From Verrucomicrobiota bacterium (lineage in GTDB: Bacteria; Verrucomicrobiota; Verrucomicrobiia; Limisphaerales; UBA9464), in assembly GCA_947454705.1 (NCBI GenBank), contig CANGKZ010000016.1, forward strand, positions 37,817-101,816: a stretch of DNA of 64,000 bases, given 5' to 3'. Positions 26,585 to 35,215 of this stretch are shown here, one piece after another. A model generated the notes under the pieces. That model was not told where the DNA came from. It saw nothing but the letters and a program-made list of their open reading frames with translations, and made no database searches. Numbering within the stretch: the stretch's first letter is position 1; every line of letters begins with the position of its first letter. Position numbers and translations under genes: made by a program.

Positions 26585-29500
26585 ATGCACTTCCGGCCTT
26601 TTCCCTTTTCCGTCCGAGGTCTCCTTTGGATCGGCGCCGCCCTGGCTTCGGTTCATGCCATCGCCCAGACGCCCGAGTGGATCTGGGGTGAAACCACCAC
26701 CGACAAGGAAACGCGGTACTTCCGCAAGGCGTTCACCATTCCCCCGCGGACGCAGCGGATCCGGTTCAGCGTGGCCGCCGACAATGCAGCCGAGGTGCGA
26801 CTGAACGGGAAAATCGTCGCGCGCAGCAACCGGCCCGATCGCCCCAGCTACGCCACGCTGAATCAGGTTGAACCCGGGACCGCGACCCTCGAAGTCACCG
26901 CCCGCAACAATGGCGGCGCGGCGGGATTGCTGGTTCGCGTGGAACTCGTGAACCCAAAGCCGGGGGCGAAGTCGGAGTGGATCGTCAGCGACGCCTCGTG
27001 GCAGACCGGTTCCACCACCAACGAGTGGGCCGCGGTGAAATCCCTCGGTGCGGTGGGAGTGCAGCCCTGGGGCGATGTCTTCAGACCCGCCGTGGCCATG
27101 GCCGCGGAATCGATTCGCGTGCCCGAAGGATTCAAAGTCGAACTGCTTCGATCGGCCCAGCCCGAGGAAGGATCGTGGGTGAGCATGACCGTCGATGCCA
27201 AGGGACGCCTCATCGTGAGCCCCCAGGGCGGCGAGCCGATGGAACGCATCACGCTCGATGCCGCTGGGCATGTGGCGAAAGTGGAGACCATTGACCTTCC
27301 GGTGTCCGGCGCCATGGGACTGCTCTACGCTTACGATTCGCTCTATGTGAACGGGCAGGGACCGCAGGGGTATCACCTGTACCGATTGCGGGACACCAAC
27401 GGCGACGATCAATACGACTCCGTGGAACTGCTCCGCAAATGGGTCGGAGGCCCGGGCGAACACGGCGCGCACGGAATCGTGAAGGGACCCGACGACCACC
27501 TGTACGTGGTTTGCGGCAACTTCGTGGATCTGCCCGGCGACACCACCTCCACCACGCGGGTGAAGCATTTTGCCGACGACCTCGTGCTTCCCCGGATGGA
27601 GGACGGCAACGGGTTCGGCGCCGGACGCAAGCCTCCCGGAGGTTATGTGGTCCGGCTCGATCGAGATGGCGGACAGGCCGAAGTCTTCGCCTCGGGTCAG
27701 CGCAACACCTACGACATCGCCTTCAACCGCGATGGCGAACTCTTCGGCTTCGATTCCGACATGGAATGGGATTGGGGTTCCCCCTGGTACCGGCCCATCC
27801 GCGTGTACCACATCGTGAGCGGTGGCGATCAGGGCTTCCGCGAAGGCTCCGCCAAGTGGCCAGAGTATTATGCCGATTCGCTTCCGCCCGTGGTGAACGT
27901 CGGCATCGGATCCCCCACCGGCGTGCGGTTCGGTACCGGCGCGCGGTTCCCGGCCAAGTACCAGCACGCGATGTTCGTGATGGATTGGAGCTACGGACGC
28001 ATCCTGGCCGTTCACCTGCGCGAAGAAGGCGCGAGTTACTCCGGCACGGTGGAACCCTTCGTCCAGGGCAAGCCGCTGAACGTGACCGATCTCGAAGTCG
28101 GACCCGACGGGGCGATGTACTTCACCATCGGCGGACGCGGCACGCAGGCGGGGTTGTATCGCGTCAGCTACGTCGGCGCCGAGCGCACCGATCCGGCGGT
28201 GGTCCGCACCCTGCAGGTCACCCCGGCCCAGGCGGCTTGTCGCGTGCGTCGCGACCTCGAGAAGTTCCATTCCAAGGAGGATGAAACCGCCCTGCCTCGA
28301 ATTTGGGCGGGACTCGATTCCACCAACCGCCACATCCGCTTCGCCGCGCGCGTGGCGCTGGAATCGCAGCCCGTGTCCGCGTGGCGGGACAAGGCCATCG
28401 AAGCCGTCGAGCCCCGCGCCGGACTCACCGCGCTGCTCGCCCTGGCCCGCCTGGGATCCGACGAGGACCAGCTCCCCGCGTTGAAGGCCCTCACGCGCTG
28501 GCCGCTCGATACGCTCGATGAGGAATGGAAGCTCAACAAACTCCGCGTCATCGAAGTGAGCTTCGCGCGCCATGGAATTCCCGAGGCCGTGAAGCCCCTC
28601 GCCATCGAAAAACTCGGCAAGCAATTCCCCGCCGCCTCGTGGGCGTTGAACCGCGAGCTCTCCCAGCTCCTCGTCGCGTTGGATGCGCCGGGAATCATCA
28701 GCAAGATCCTCGACCTGCGCGATGCCGCGCAAACGCAGGAGGAGCAGCTGCATTACCAGGTCGTGCTGCGCAAGGTGAAGGGCGGATGGTCGATCGACGA
28801 TCGCCGACGCTACTTCGCCTGGTTCAATCGGCCCGCGCAGGTGAACGGAGGCCCCACCTATCCCAACGGCGGCAATTATTTCGTCAGCCGCAGCGTGCGT
28901 CATCCCGAGACGTTCGTCGGTTGGTTCAAGGACGTGGGACTCGAACCCGGCAACGGCGCGAGCCTCGACAACTTCCTCAAGAACCTGCGGAAGGAAGTCG
29001 TGGAGGGATTGTCCGACAACGAAAAGGGCGAACTGGCCCTGGTGATCACGGGTCGCGAGCCCGTGTCCGTGCCCGCCCGCGCGGCCCGGGTGCGCCCGGT
29101 GGTGAAGGACTGGAAGACCTCGGACCTCGCCTCCGCCCTGCCTGAGCTGGCGCGGGGACGCGACTTTGTTCGCGGACGTGAACTCTACGGACTCGCCCAG
29201 TGCAGTGCGTGTCATCAGTTCAACGGCCAGGGCGGCGCGGTGGGCCCCGACCTCACCGGCGTGGGAACGCGTTACGCGCCGCTGGATGTGTTGAAATCTA
29301 TCACCGAGCCCAGCCTGGTCATCTCGGAGCAATACCAGGCCATGACCTTCACGATGAAGAACGGCGACGAGATCACGGGCCGATTGTTGGAAGACGGCGC
29401 GGAGAAGCTGGTGGTGTTGACCGACCCGCTGAACGGCGGGAAGAGCGAGCTCCGGAAGTCCGACGTGAAATCGCGCGAGGCCTCCAAGATCTCCCCGATG

Positions 29501-29602
29501 CCCGAAGGTCTGCTCAACACCTTCGACCGGGGCGAGATCCTGGACCTGCTCGCCTACCTCATCTCCAACGGCAAACCCGACGCCCCCGCGTACCAGAAAT
29601 AG
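26585..29602 (+). CDS. PVC-type membrane-bound dehydrogenase-like protein with C-terminal heme c
   Basis: 1005 residues with a signal peptide. Domains: a beta-sandwich (about 28-150, 'RFSVAADNAAEVRLNGKIVAR'); a six-bladed propeller of the glucose/sorbosone dehydrogenase-like type beginning 'VPEGFKVELLRSAQPEEGSW' (about 178-530); helical HEAT-like repeats; and a cytochrome c module with CSACH at about 873-877 followed by 'GPDLTGVG'. This is the architecture of the large PVC heme proteins of Planctomycetes and Verrucomicrobia, thought to be periplasmic oxidoreductases in carbohydrate breakdown. A second member lies at 59861-63646. Confidence 0.9.
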   Translation: MHFRPFPFSVRGLLWIGAALASVHAIAQTPEWIWGETTTDKETRYFRKAFTIPPRTQRIRFSVAADNAAEVRLNGKIVARSNRPDRPSYATLNQVEPGTATLEVTARNNGGAAGLLVRVELVNPKPGAKSEWIVSDASWQTGSTTNEWAAVKSLGAVGVQPWGDVFRPAVAMAAESIRVPEGFKVELLRSAQPEEGSWVSMTVDAKGRLIVSPQGGEPMERITLDAAGHVAKVETIDLPVSGAMGLLYAYDSLYVNGQGPQGYHLYRLRDTNGDDQYDSVELLRKWVGGPGEHGAHGIVKGPDDHLYVVCGNFVDLPGDTTSTTRVKHFADDLVLPRMEDGNGFGAGRKPPGGYVVRLDRDGGQAEVFASGQRNTYDIAFNRDGELFGFDSDMEWDWGSPWYRPIRVYHIVSGGDQGFREGSAKWPEYYADSLPPVVNVGIGSPTGVRFGTGARFPAKYQHAMFVMDWSYGRILAVHLREEGASYSGTVEPFVQGKPLNVTDLEVGPDGAMYFTIGGRGTQAGLYRVSYVGAERTDPAVVRTLQVTPAQAACRVRRDLEKFHSKEDETALPRIWAGLDSTNRHIRFAARVALESQPVSAWRDKAIEAVEPRAGLTALLALARLGSDEDQLPALKALTRWPLDTLDEEWKLNKLRVIEVSFARHGIPEAVKPLAIEKLGKQFPAASWALNRELSQLLVALDAPGIISKILDLRDAAQTQEEQLHYQVVLRKVKGGWSIDDRRRYFAWFNRPAQVNGGPTYPNGGNYFVSRSVRHPETFVGWFKDVGLEPGNGASLDNFLKNLRKEVVEGLSDNEKGELALVITGREPVSVPARAARVRPVVKDWKTSDLASALPELARGRDFVRGRELYGLAQCSACHQFNGQGGAVGPDLTGVGTRYAPLDVLKSITEPSLVISEQYQAMTFTMKNGDEITGRLLEDGAEKLVVLTDPLNGGKSELRKSDVKSREASKISPMPEGLLNTFDRGEILDLLAYLISNGKPDAPAYQK

Positions 29603-29642
29603 TGCACCCCGATGGTGGGCTCCCGGCCCCGGGGCGGGGAGC

Positions 29643-31100
29643 TCAACCCTTGCCGTTGGGCTGGGTCTCGAACGGCCAGCGGGAGGTGACCTTGGCCCAT
29701 GCGAAGTAGGCGGCCACGCCGATGGCGAGGGCGCCGAGGGCGAATCCGATGACATTCGCCGGCGTGGTGGCAAAGACCAGCAGCCAGCCGATTCCGGCCA
29801 CTACCAGCGGCACGGGATAGAGCCACACCTCGTAGGGACGCTCGAGTTTGGGGCGGTGTTTGCGCAGAAGCACCAGGGCGATGATTTGCCCGATGAACTG
29901 GATCAGGATCCGCGCCGCCACCAACGTGTCGATCACCACGCCCAGCGAAACGAAACTCGCCGCGATCGCCAGCACGCCGAGCACCAGCAGCGCGACGTGC
30001 GGGAAGTGCTTGGTCGGATGCACGCGCCCGAACACGCGGAAGAACGTGCCATCCTTCGCCGCGGCATAGGGAATCCGCGAATAGCCCAGCAGCAACGCAA
30101 ATACGGAACCAAGCGCGGTCCATACCACCATCAGCGTGAACACGCTCGCCGCGGTCTTGCCGAAAAGGCGTTCCACGAAAATCGAGGCGATGAAGTTGGC
30201 AATCTCGGGATGCTGATCCGCCGGGACGAATTCCCGCCACGAGATCACCCCGTTGATGCTGAGGTTGACGCCCACGTAGAGAATCGCCACCACCACCAGG
30301 CTCATCACGACGGAGCGGGGAATGGTGCGGCCGGGGTTTTTCACTTCGTCGCCGAGGTAGCAGACGTCGTAATACCCGAGGAAATCATACAACCCCACGC
30401 GCGCCGCGGCACCGAGACCGAGAAGGAACCCGGAGCTGAAGGCCCAGGAATTCTGGGGGAAATCGAAGGCTTTCTTCGGATCGAAGTGCATCGCTCCGCC
30501 GACCAGCACCACGGCCACCGTGAGAAGGACGCCGATCCAGAGAATGATCATCATCCGACCCAGACTCGCAATCGGCCGCCAGAGCAGGGCCATGTTCAGG
30601 ATTCCGAGGGCGACCACCACCGCGCCGCCCTTGAGGGTGAGCGCGCCCGCCGCGGTCATTCCTGGCCACAGGTAATCGAGGTACTGGGCGACGCCGATGT
30701 AACCCGAGGCGATCTCCATCGGGCCGCTGATGATGAACTGCCAGATGAAGAGGAAGGCCATGAGGCGTCCCCAGGTGCGCGGGCCGAATCCCTCGCGCAA
30801 CCAACGGTAGGTGCCACCGGAACCGGGCAGGGCGGCACCGAGTTCACTCCACACCAGCGAATCCGGCAGGGTGATGGCCAGCGCCACGAGCCATCCGAGC
30901 AAGGACTGCGGTCCGCCCAGCGCGGACATGAGCAGCGGGATGGTGATGAACGGCCCCACGCCGATCATGTTGGCCATGTTCAGCGCCGTTGCCGGCAGGA
31001 CGGTCAGCCGCCGTTCCAAATGCGGTTCCGGTCCGGAGGAAGGGGCGGCGGTTTGGGAAGTCACGACAGAGAAGAATTCCGAAACCGCGCCGCGATGCAA
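29643..31100 (-). CDS. APC-family amino acid permease
   Basis: 485 residues and about 12 transmembrane helices. 'ALNMANMIGVGPFITIPLL' is the substrate-site first helix of the APC superfamily, and 'VWSELGAALPGSGGTYRWLREGFGP' the typical second and third segment. Other members transport amino acids or polyamines with protons or by exchange. The first 30 residues are polar; GTG at 31064 is an alternative start. Convergent with the PVC heme gene, 40 bp apart. Confidence 0.88.
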   Translation of the reverse strand: MHRGAVSEFFSVVTSQTAAPSSGPEPHLERRLTVLPATALNMANMIGVGPFITIPLLMSALGGPQSLLGWLVALAITLPDSLVWSELGAALPGSGGTYRWLREGFGPRTWGRLMAFLFIWQFIISGPMEIASGYIGVAQYLDYLWPGMTAAGALTLKGGAVVVALGILNMALLWRPIASLGRMMIILWIGVLLTVAVVLVGGAMHFDPKKAFDFPQNSWAFSSGFLLGLGAAARVGLYDFLGYYDVCYLGDEVKNPGRTIPRSVVMSLVVVAILYVGVNLSINGVISWREFVPADQHPEIANFIASIFVERLFGKTAASVFTLMVVWTALGSVFALLLGYSRIPYAAAKDGTFFRVFGRVHPTKHFPHVALLVLGVLAIAASFVSLGVVIDTLVAARILIQFIGQIIALVLLRKHRPKLERPYEVWLYPVPLVVAGIGWLLVFATTPANVIGFALGALAIGVAAYFAWAKVTSRWPFETQPNGKG

Positions 31101-31478
31101 TCCGCGCCTTGAAGGAGGAAGGAACCGCAGATGGACGCAGATGAACGCAGATAAGAATGCCGCAATGAGTGCGGCGGGGGAGAAATTCAGCGTTAACCTA
31201 GACAGCCAATTTCCTCTTCAACCCTTCAACCTAGAAACGGCAGTTGAAACCACAGATGGACACAGATTCACACAGATGGAAAAGGAGATGAGTGGTTCGA
31301 CCGGGCTCGAACGGTTTCATCTTCTGGATGATTTATGAACCCTTCCGCTCCGCGCATTCCCATCTGTGTTCATCCGTGTCCATCTGTGGTTGAACTCTTC
31401 TTCAACTGCCGTTTTTAGGTTTAATCTTCAGCATCTGCGTTCATCTGCGGTTTAAAAATCAGCTCTTCGACTCGGCGC
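31101..31478. repeat. Nested inverted-repeat cassette (dispersed repeat family)
   Basis: 378 bp without a gene. The outer arms are 31123-31152 (ACCGCAGATGGACGCAGATG type) and 31432-31453 (CATCTGCGTTCATCTGCGGT). The inner arms are 31247-31279 (CCACAGATGGACACAGATTC type) and 31360-31393, its complement. A third pair is GAAACGGCAGTTGAA (31234-31248) with TTCAACTGCCGTTTTT (31401-31416). Each arm is itself made of a tandem 10-11 bp unit. Related pieces occur at 37144-37440 and 25139-25190. Confidence 0.8.
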
Positions 31479-32348
31479 TTAGAGGTACTTCGCGAGGATG
31501 GGCTTGAGGGCCTTTTTCGTCGCGGCGGGCCAGAGGGTGCGGTCGGTCATGATCGCGTTCTGCAGCGCGCTGTGGCACGGCCAGTCGGCCGTGGTTGGGA
31601 TGCGGGGCAGGACGTTGGCGATGATCGCCTGCGCGGTGGCCGCGTTGCGCTTCAGGTTGGCGATCACCATCTCGACGGTCACGTGCGCTTCGTCGGTCTT
31701 CCAGCAGTCGTAGTCGGTGACCATGGCCATGGTGGCGTAGGCGATCTCAGCCTCTCTCGCGCAGCGGGCCTCGCCGAGATTGGTCATGCCGATCACGTCG
31801 AATCCCGACTTGTGGTTCAGCTGCGACTCGGCGCGCGTGCTGAAGGCCGGTCCTTCCATGTTCACGTAGGTGCCGCCGTTGTGCACGCGGGCCTTGCAGG
31901 CCTTGGCCGCCTGGAGCAGCAGGGCGCGGAGCTCCTCGCAGATCGGATCGGCAAAGGCGATGTGGGCCACGATGCCTTTACCAAAAAAGGTATGCTCCAG
32001 GTCGCGCTTGGTGCGGTCGATGAACTGGTCCACGAGCACGAAGTCGCAGGGCTTGTACTTTTTCTGGAGCGAGCCGACGGCGCTCGCGCTGAGGATCCAC
32101 TGCACGCCGAGCGACTTGAGCGCCCAGATGTTGGCGCGATGGTTGAGTTCGGTGGGCAGGATGCGATGGCCGCGTCCGTGCCGGGGGAGGAACACCACTT
32201 CGCGACCGCAGAGCGTGCCGGTCAGGAATTCGTCGGAGGGATCGCCGAACGGGGTCTTCACCTTGACCCATTTTTGGTTTTCGAAGCCTTCGATGTGATA
32301 CAGGCCGCTGCCACCGATGATGCCGACGCGAGGAGTGGAGTTTTTCAT
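31479..32348 (-). CDS. mtnP: S-methyl-5'-thioadenosine phosphorylase
   Basis: About 289 residues from the ATG at 32346-32348. 'VGIIGGSGLYHIEGF', 'PRHGRGHRILPTELNHRANIWALKSLGV', 'YVNMEGPAFSTRAES' and 'GMTNLGEARCAREAEIAYATMAMVTDYDCW' are the phosphate-, purine- and ribose-binding motifs of MTA phosphorylase. It splits methylthioadenosine with phosphate into adenine and methylthioribose-1-phosphate in the methionine salvage pathway. The class II purine nucleoside phosphorylases are close relatives, but length and motifs favour MtnP. No other salvage gene lies adjacent. Confidence 0.93.
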   Translation of the reverse strand: MKNSTPRVGIIGGSGLYHIEGFENQKWVKVKTPFGDPSDEFLTGTLCGREVVFLPRHGRGHRILPTELNHRANIWALKSLGVQWILSASAVGSLQKKYKPCDFVLVDQFIDRTKRDLEHTFFGKGIVAHIAFADPICEELRALLLQAAKACKARVHNGGTYVNMEGPAFSTRAESQLNHKSGFDVIGMTNLGEARCAREAEIAYATMAMVTDYDCWKTDEAHVTVEMVIANLKRNAATAQAIIANVLPRIPTTADWPCHSALQNAIMTDRTLWPAATKKALKPILAKYL

Positions 32349-32475
32349 GTTCCGTAAAGGGCGCGGATTAAATGAGTCCGCGAGTGCCCGGAGTGAACGG
32401 TCAGCCCCTGCCTGTTGCAAGCCGGGGATGCAATGAAGCGGTCCAGCCCGCGGTCCGAACGACGGTGGACACGCA

Positions 32476-32509
32476 AAACGGCACCAACCCTTCCGGGCTG
32501 GTGCCGCTG
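32476..32509 (-). terminator. Intrinsic terminator after the universal stress protein gene
   Basis: On the minus strand GCGGCACCA...TGGTGCCG forms an 8-9 bp stem around a GC-rich loop and is followed by TTTT. It lies about 130 bp past the stop of the gene at 32638. Confidence 0.8.
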
Positions 32510-32637
32510 TGTTGACTCACCTTGCTGCTACACGTTGATGCACTGACTCCAACTCTTCTGCTGCAACTGACACTCTAAACCCACTTGATGAACTGCTGAC
32601 GCTGCTCGGATACCAAATTTGAGGCGGCCTCCAGCGC

Positions 32638-33213
32638 TCAGAGGAAATCGTGTTCCTCGGGTCGGACGACCAGCACGGGGCAGGGGGCGTGACGCACGAT
32701 CTTCTCCGCCACGCTGCCGAGCAGCGCGTGCTGCAGTCCGGTGTAGCCATGCGTGGCCACGACGATGAGGTCGGTTTCCTGCGCCTTCGCGGTGTCCACC
32801 ACTTCCTTCCAGGCGCGTCCCACCCGCACGAATGCCTGCACCGGTACGGTCGCACCGAGCTCATTGCCCAGTTGCTTCAATCGGCGCTGGATCTCGGCGA
32901 TCCGTTGTTCCTCGGCTTCCTGCGGTTCGATGGGCATGTAGCCGAATTCCACCGGGTAAACGACCGGCTCAATTACGTGGAGCAACGTCAATGCCGCTCC
33001 GAACTGCTCCGCAAATGGGCGGGCGTAGCGGATGGCGATCTGGCTCGGATTGGAGAAATCCACCGGCACCAGAATTTTCCGCATCTTGAACCGCACCGGC
33101 GCAAGGTCGACGACGGGCGCACTGGCGACCCGGTGTCCTGCGGGATCGGTGACCACAATCCGGGCGGTGGCTCGGCTGGGGCGGCGTTTGGCGGGGGCTT
33201 TGACTGCTTTCAT
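32638..33213 (-). CDS. Universal stress protein (UspA family)
   Basis: 191 residues with a basic N-terminal extension of about 42 residues before the Usp fold ('MRKILVPVDFSNPSQIAIRYARPFAEQFGAALTLLHVIEP' region). The ATP-binding pattern 'THGYTGLQHALLGSVAEKIVRHAPCPVLVVRP' (Gly-x2-Gly-x9-Gly-Ser) is complete, so it likely binds ATP. The Arg/Lys/Ala-rich extension is unusual and could bind nucleic acid or reflect an early start; Met44 (MRKIL) is an alternative. Role: stress survival, unspecified. Confidence 0.88.
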   Translation of the reverse strand: MKAVKAPAKRRPSRATARIVVTDPAGHRVASAPVVDLAPVRFKMRKILVPVDFSNPSQIAIRYARPFAEQFGAALTLLHVIEPVVYPVEFGYMPIEPQEAEEQRIAEIQRRLKQLGNELGATVPVQAFVRVGRAWKEVVDTAKAQETDLIVVATHGYTGLQHALLGSVAEKIVRHAPCPVLVVRPEEHDFL

Positions 33214-33273
33214 GCGGGCTCCTGGTTGGAATGAAATGGTTGAACTCGTGTGCGGCTTCGAAGAGGGGTGGGC

Positions 33274-33618
33274 TTACTCGGACGTTCCCCGCGGCGTGGG
33301 GATTTCCAGCACGGAATTCACACCGCCAAACGGGTTGGGTGTGGTCTGGGGATTTCCCGGATCGGCGATCCAGCGGCCATCGGCAACAAACAGATATTCA
33401 TGCACCCCGGGCGGGAGCATCAGATCTTTGTGCCATCCGCCGGAGCGGGACTCGATCATCGGAAACATGGCCGGATGCCAGTCGTTGAAGGTGCCGGCGA
33501 TGAACACTTCCTTCGCTTCGGTGTAGGGAAGTTTGAATCGGATTTTGCGGCTCGGAGTGGCCGCCGCTTTGGAGCGTCGGGCGGGACGGCTTGGGTCGGC
33601 GGGGGTTCGGGGTTTCAT
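33274..33618 (-). CDS. Glycogen-binding domain protein (CBM48/AMPK-beta type)
   Basis: 114 residues from the ATG at 33616-33618, preceded by GGAGAAGG. After a basic N-terminal stretch of about 25 residues comes one domain: 'KIRFKLPYTEAKEVFIAGTFNDWHPAMFPM' ... 'GGWHKDLMLPPGVHEYLFVADGRWIADPGN'. This is the CBM48 / isoamylase N-terminal fold that binds alpha-glucans. It has no catalytic partner domain, so it is probably a glycogen-associated regulator or scaffold. The Usp gene lies 60 bp downstream on the same strand. Confidence 0.87.
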   Translation of the reverse strand: MKPRTPADPSRPARRSKAAATPSRKIRFKLPYTEAKEVFIAGTFNDWHPAMFPMIESRSGGWHKDLMLPPGVHEYLFVADGRWIADPGNPQTTPNPFGGVNSVLEIPTPRGTSE

Positions 33619-33769
33619 AGGCCTTCTCCAGTTCTCTGATGAGACCATGCGCCCACAGGTTGCAGGTCCGCAAACCGCGGATTGGCCAAGCAGAACCCGA
33701 TTTTGGGAATGCATCGCACCCACAACTCGGACTGGGCAGAGCCCCGAATTCCATGCAGGCTTCAGGCCC

Positions 33770-34288
33770 ATGAAGGAACCCCTACGTCCGACCGCAGCCA
33801 ATCTGGCGCATCAGCCCTTCTTTCATGGAATGGCCTGGAACCATCTGGAGACACTCGCCAGCGTGGCCGGTCGCACGGCGGCCGTGGAAGGGACGCTGCT
33901 CTTTACCGAAAATGAGGCAGCGGATTTCTTCTACTGCATCCTCAGCGGCAAGGTGGCGATCGAGGCGGTTTCCAGCGGCAAGACCCTGCAGATCCAGGTG
34001 CTCGAGGCCGGCGACGTGCTTGGCTGGTCGTGGATGTTTCCGCCCCACCAGTGGCATTTTTCCGCGCGCGCCATCGAGCCGGTGACCCTGTTTTTCTTCG
34101 ACGGAAAGAATCTTCGCGAACGCTGCGAGGATGATCCCGCGCTGGGCTTCGCGCTGATGAAGCGACTCACCGCAGTGGTGCTCGACCGCTTGCAGGCTAC
34201 GCGCCATCGGCTGGCTGTCGTCCAGCAGGCGGCGGCGGGGATTCCGATCCGCATCGCTCCGCTTGCCCCTTCTGGCGAAGGTCACTAA
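33770..34288 (+). CDS. Cyclic-nucleotide-binding-domain protein without a DNA-binding domain
   Basis: About 172 residues from ATG 33770. 'FFYCILSGKVAIEAVSSGKTLQIQVLEAGDVLGWSWMFPP' and 'FFFDGKNLRERCEDDPALGFALMKRL' follow the CRP/FNR effector domain and the start of the dimerisation helix. The helix-turn-helix that follows in CRP-family regulators is missing; the protein ends about 25 residues after the helix. It may act as a sensor through protein contacts. The AraC-type regulator begins 4 bp later, so they are co-transcribed. Confidence 0.82.
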   Translation: MKEPLRPTAANLAHQPFFHGMAWNHLETLASVAGRTAAVEGTLLFTENEAADFFYCILSGKVAIEAVSSGKTLQIQVLEAGDVLGWSWMFPPHQWHFSARAIEPVTLFFFDGKNLRERCEDDPALGFALMKRLTAVVLDRLQATRHRLAVVQQAAAGIPIRIAPLAPSGEGH

Positions 34289-34291
34289 CCT

Positions 34292-35185
34292 GTGCACGTG
34301 GCTACCAGTCGGTCTAATCCGCTCCTCGATCAGTTGTCGCAGTCCCAAATTTTTGCGGACTACCAGAAAGCGTTTGGCGATGCGACGGGTCTCCCGTTGT
34401 CGTTGCGCCCGGTTGAAGCCTGGCAGCCGGTTCATCGGGAAAGCCCGCATGAGAATCCGTTTTGCGCGCTGATGGCCAAGACCAGCCGCACGTGCGCCGC
34501 CTGTCTCGAAGTGCAGGAAAAAGTGGCCGAGAATCCTGGCGCGGGTCCGCGGACGGTCACGTGTTTTGCCGGGTTGAGCGACACCGCCATTCCGCTTCGA
34601 TTCGGACACGAACTGGTCGGCTTTCTCCAGACCGGTCAGGTGTTTCTCGCCCCGCCCAACAAGGACAAGTTCGACCGCACCGCGCGGCAGTTGTTGGACT
34701 GGGGACTGAAGACCGATCTTTCCAAACTGGAGGACGCTTGGTTCCACACCCGCGTGCTCAAGCCGGATCAGTACCAGGCGATGGTGCGTCTCCTGAGCAT
34801 CTTCGCGCAGCATCTCTCCATCGTCGGCAATCAGTTGATGGTGGCCGGACAGAATGCCGAACCGCCGGTCATCACCCGGGCCAAGGCGTACATCGCGGCG
34901 CATCAGGACGAGCCGCTTTCGCTCGGCACCGTTTCGAAGGCGGTCAACACGAGCAGCTTTTATTTCTGCAAGCTGTTCAAGAAGGCCACCGGGCTCAACT
35001 TCACCGACTACGTCTCGCGCGTCCGCGTGGAGAAGGCGAAGAACCTCCTGCTGAATCCGAACGCACGGGTCAGCGAGGTCGCCTACGAAGCCGGCTTCCA
35101 GTCGCTCACTCACTTCAACCGCATCTTCCGAAAAGTGGTGGGTGAATCCCCCACCGAGTTCCGACGCCAACTGCCCTCGCAGTAG
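34292..35185 (+). CDS. AraC-family regulator with PocR-type sensory domain
   Basis: 297 residues from GTG 34292. Residues about 10-180 are a PocR-like ligand domain with the Cys pattern 'CALMAKTSRTCAACLEVQEK' and 'TVTCFAGLSDTAIPL'. Residues about 195-295 are two AraC helix-turn-helix motifs ('LSLGTVSKAVNTSSFYFCKLFKKATG', 'RVSEVAYEAGFQSLTHFNRIFRKVVGESPTEFR'). Four conserved cysteines may bind a metal or react to thiol state. It lies 30 bp upstream of a P1B metal ATPase gene on the same strand, so regulating metal export is a reasonable guess, not shown. Confidence 0.88.
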   Translation: MHVATSRSNPLLDQLSQSQIFADYQKAFGDATGLPLSLRPVEAWQPVHRESPHENPFCALMAKTSRTCAACLEVQEKVAENPGAGPRTVTCFAGLSDTAIPLRFGHELVGFLQTGQVFLAPPNKDKFDRTARQLLDWGLKTDLSKLEDAWFHTRVLKPDQYQAMVRLLSIFAQHLSIVGNQLMVAGQNAEPPVITRAKAYIAAHQDEPLSLGTVSKAVNTSSFYFCKLFKKATGLNFTDYVSRVRVEKAKNLLLNPNARVSEVAYEAGFQSLTHFNRIFRKVVGESPTEFRRQLPSQ

Positions 35186-35215
35186 TCGCGCACGTCCGAA
35201 ACGAGTTTCAATCTT

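Noticed and set aside
26570..29773. Open frame of over 1000 codons opposite the PVC heme protein
   Set aside because: Antisense shadow; the plus-strand frame has signal peptide, propeller and CSACH motifs.
31123..31453. CRISPR array
   Set aside because: The repeats form nested complementary arms with tandem 10-11 bp units, not regularly spaced direct repeats with unique spacers, and no cas gene is near.
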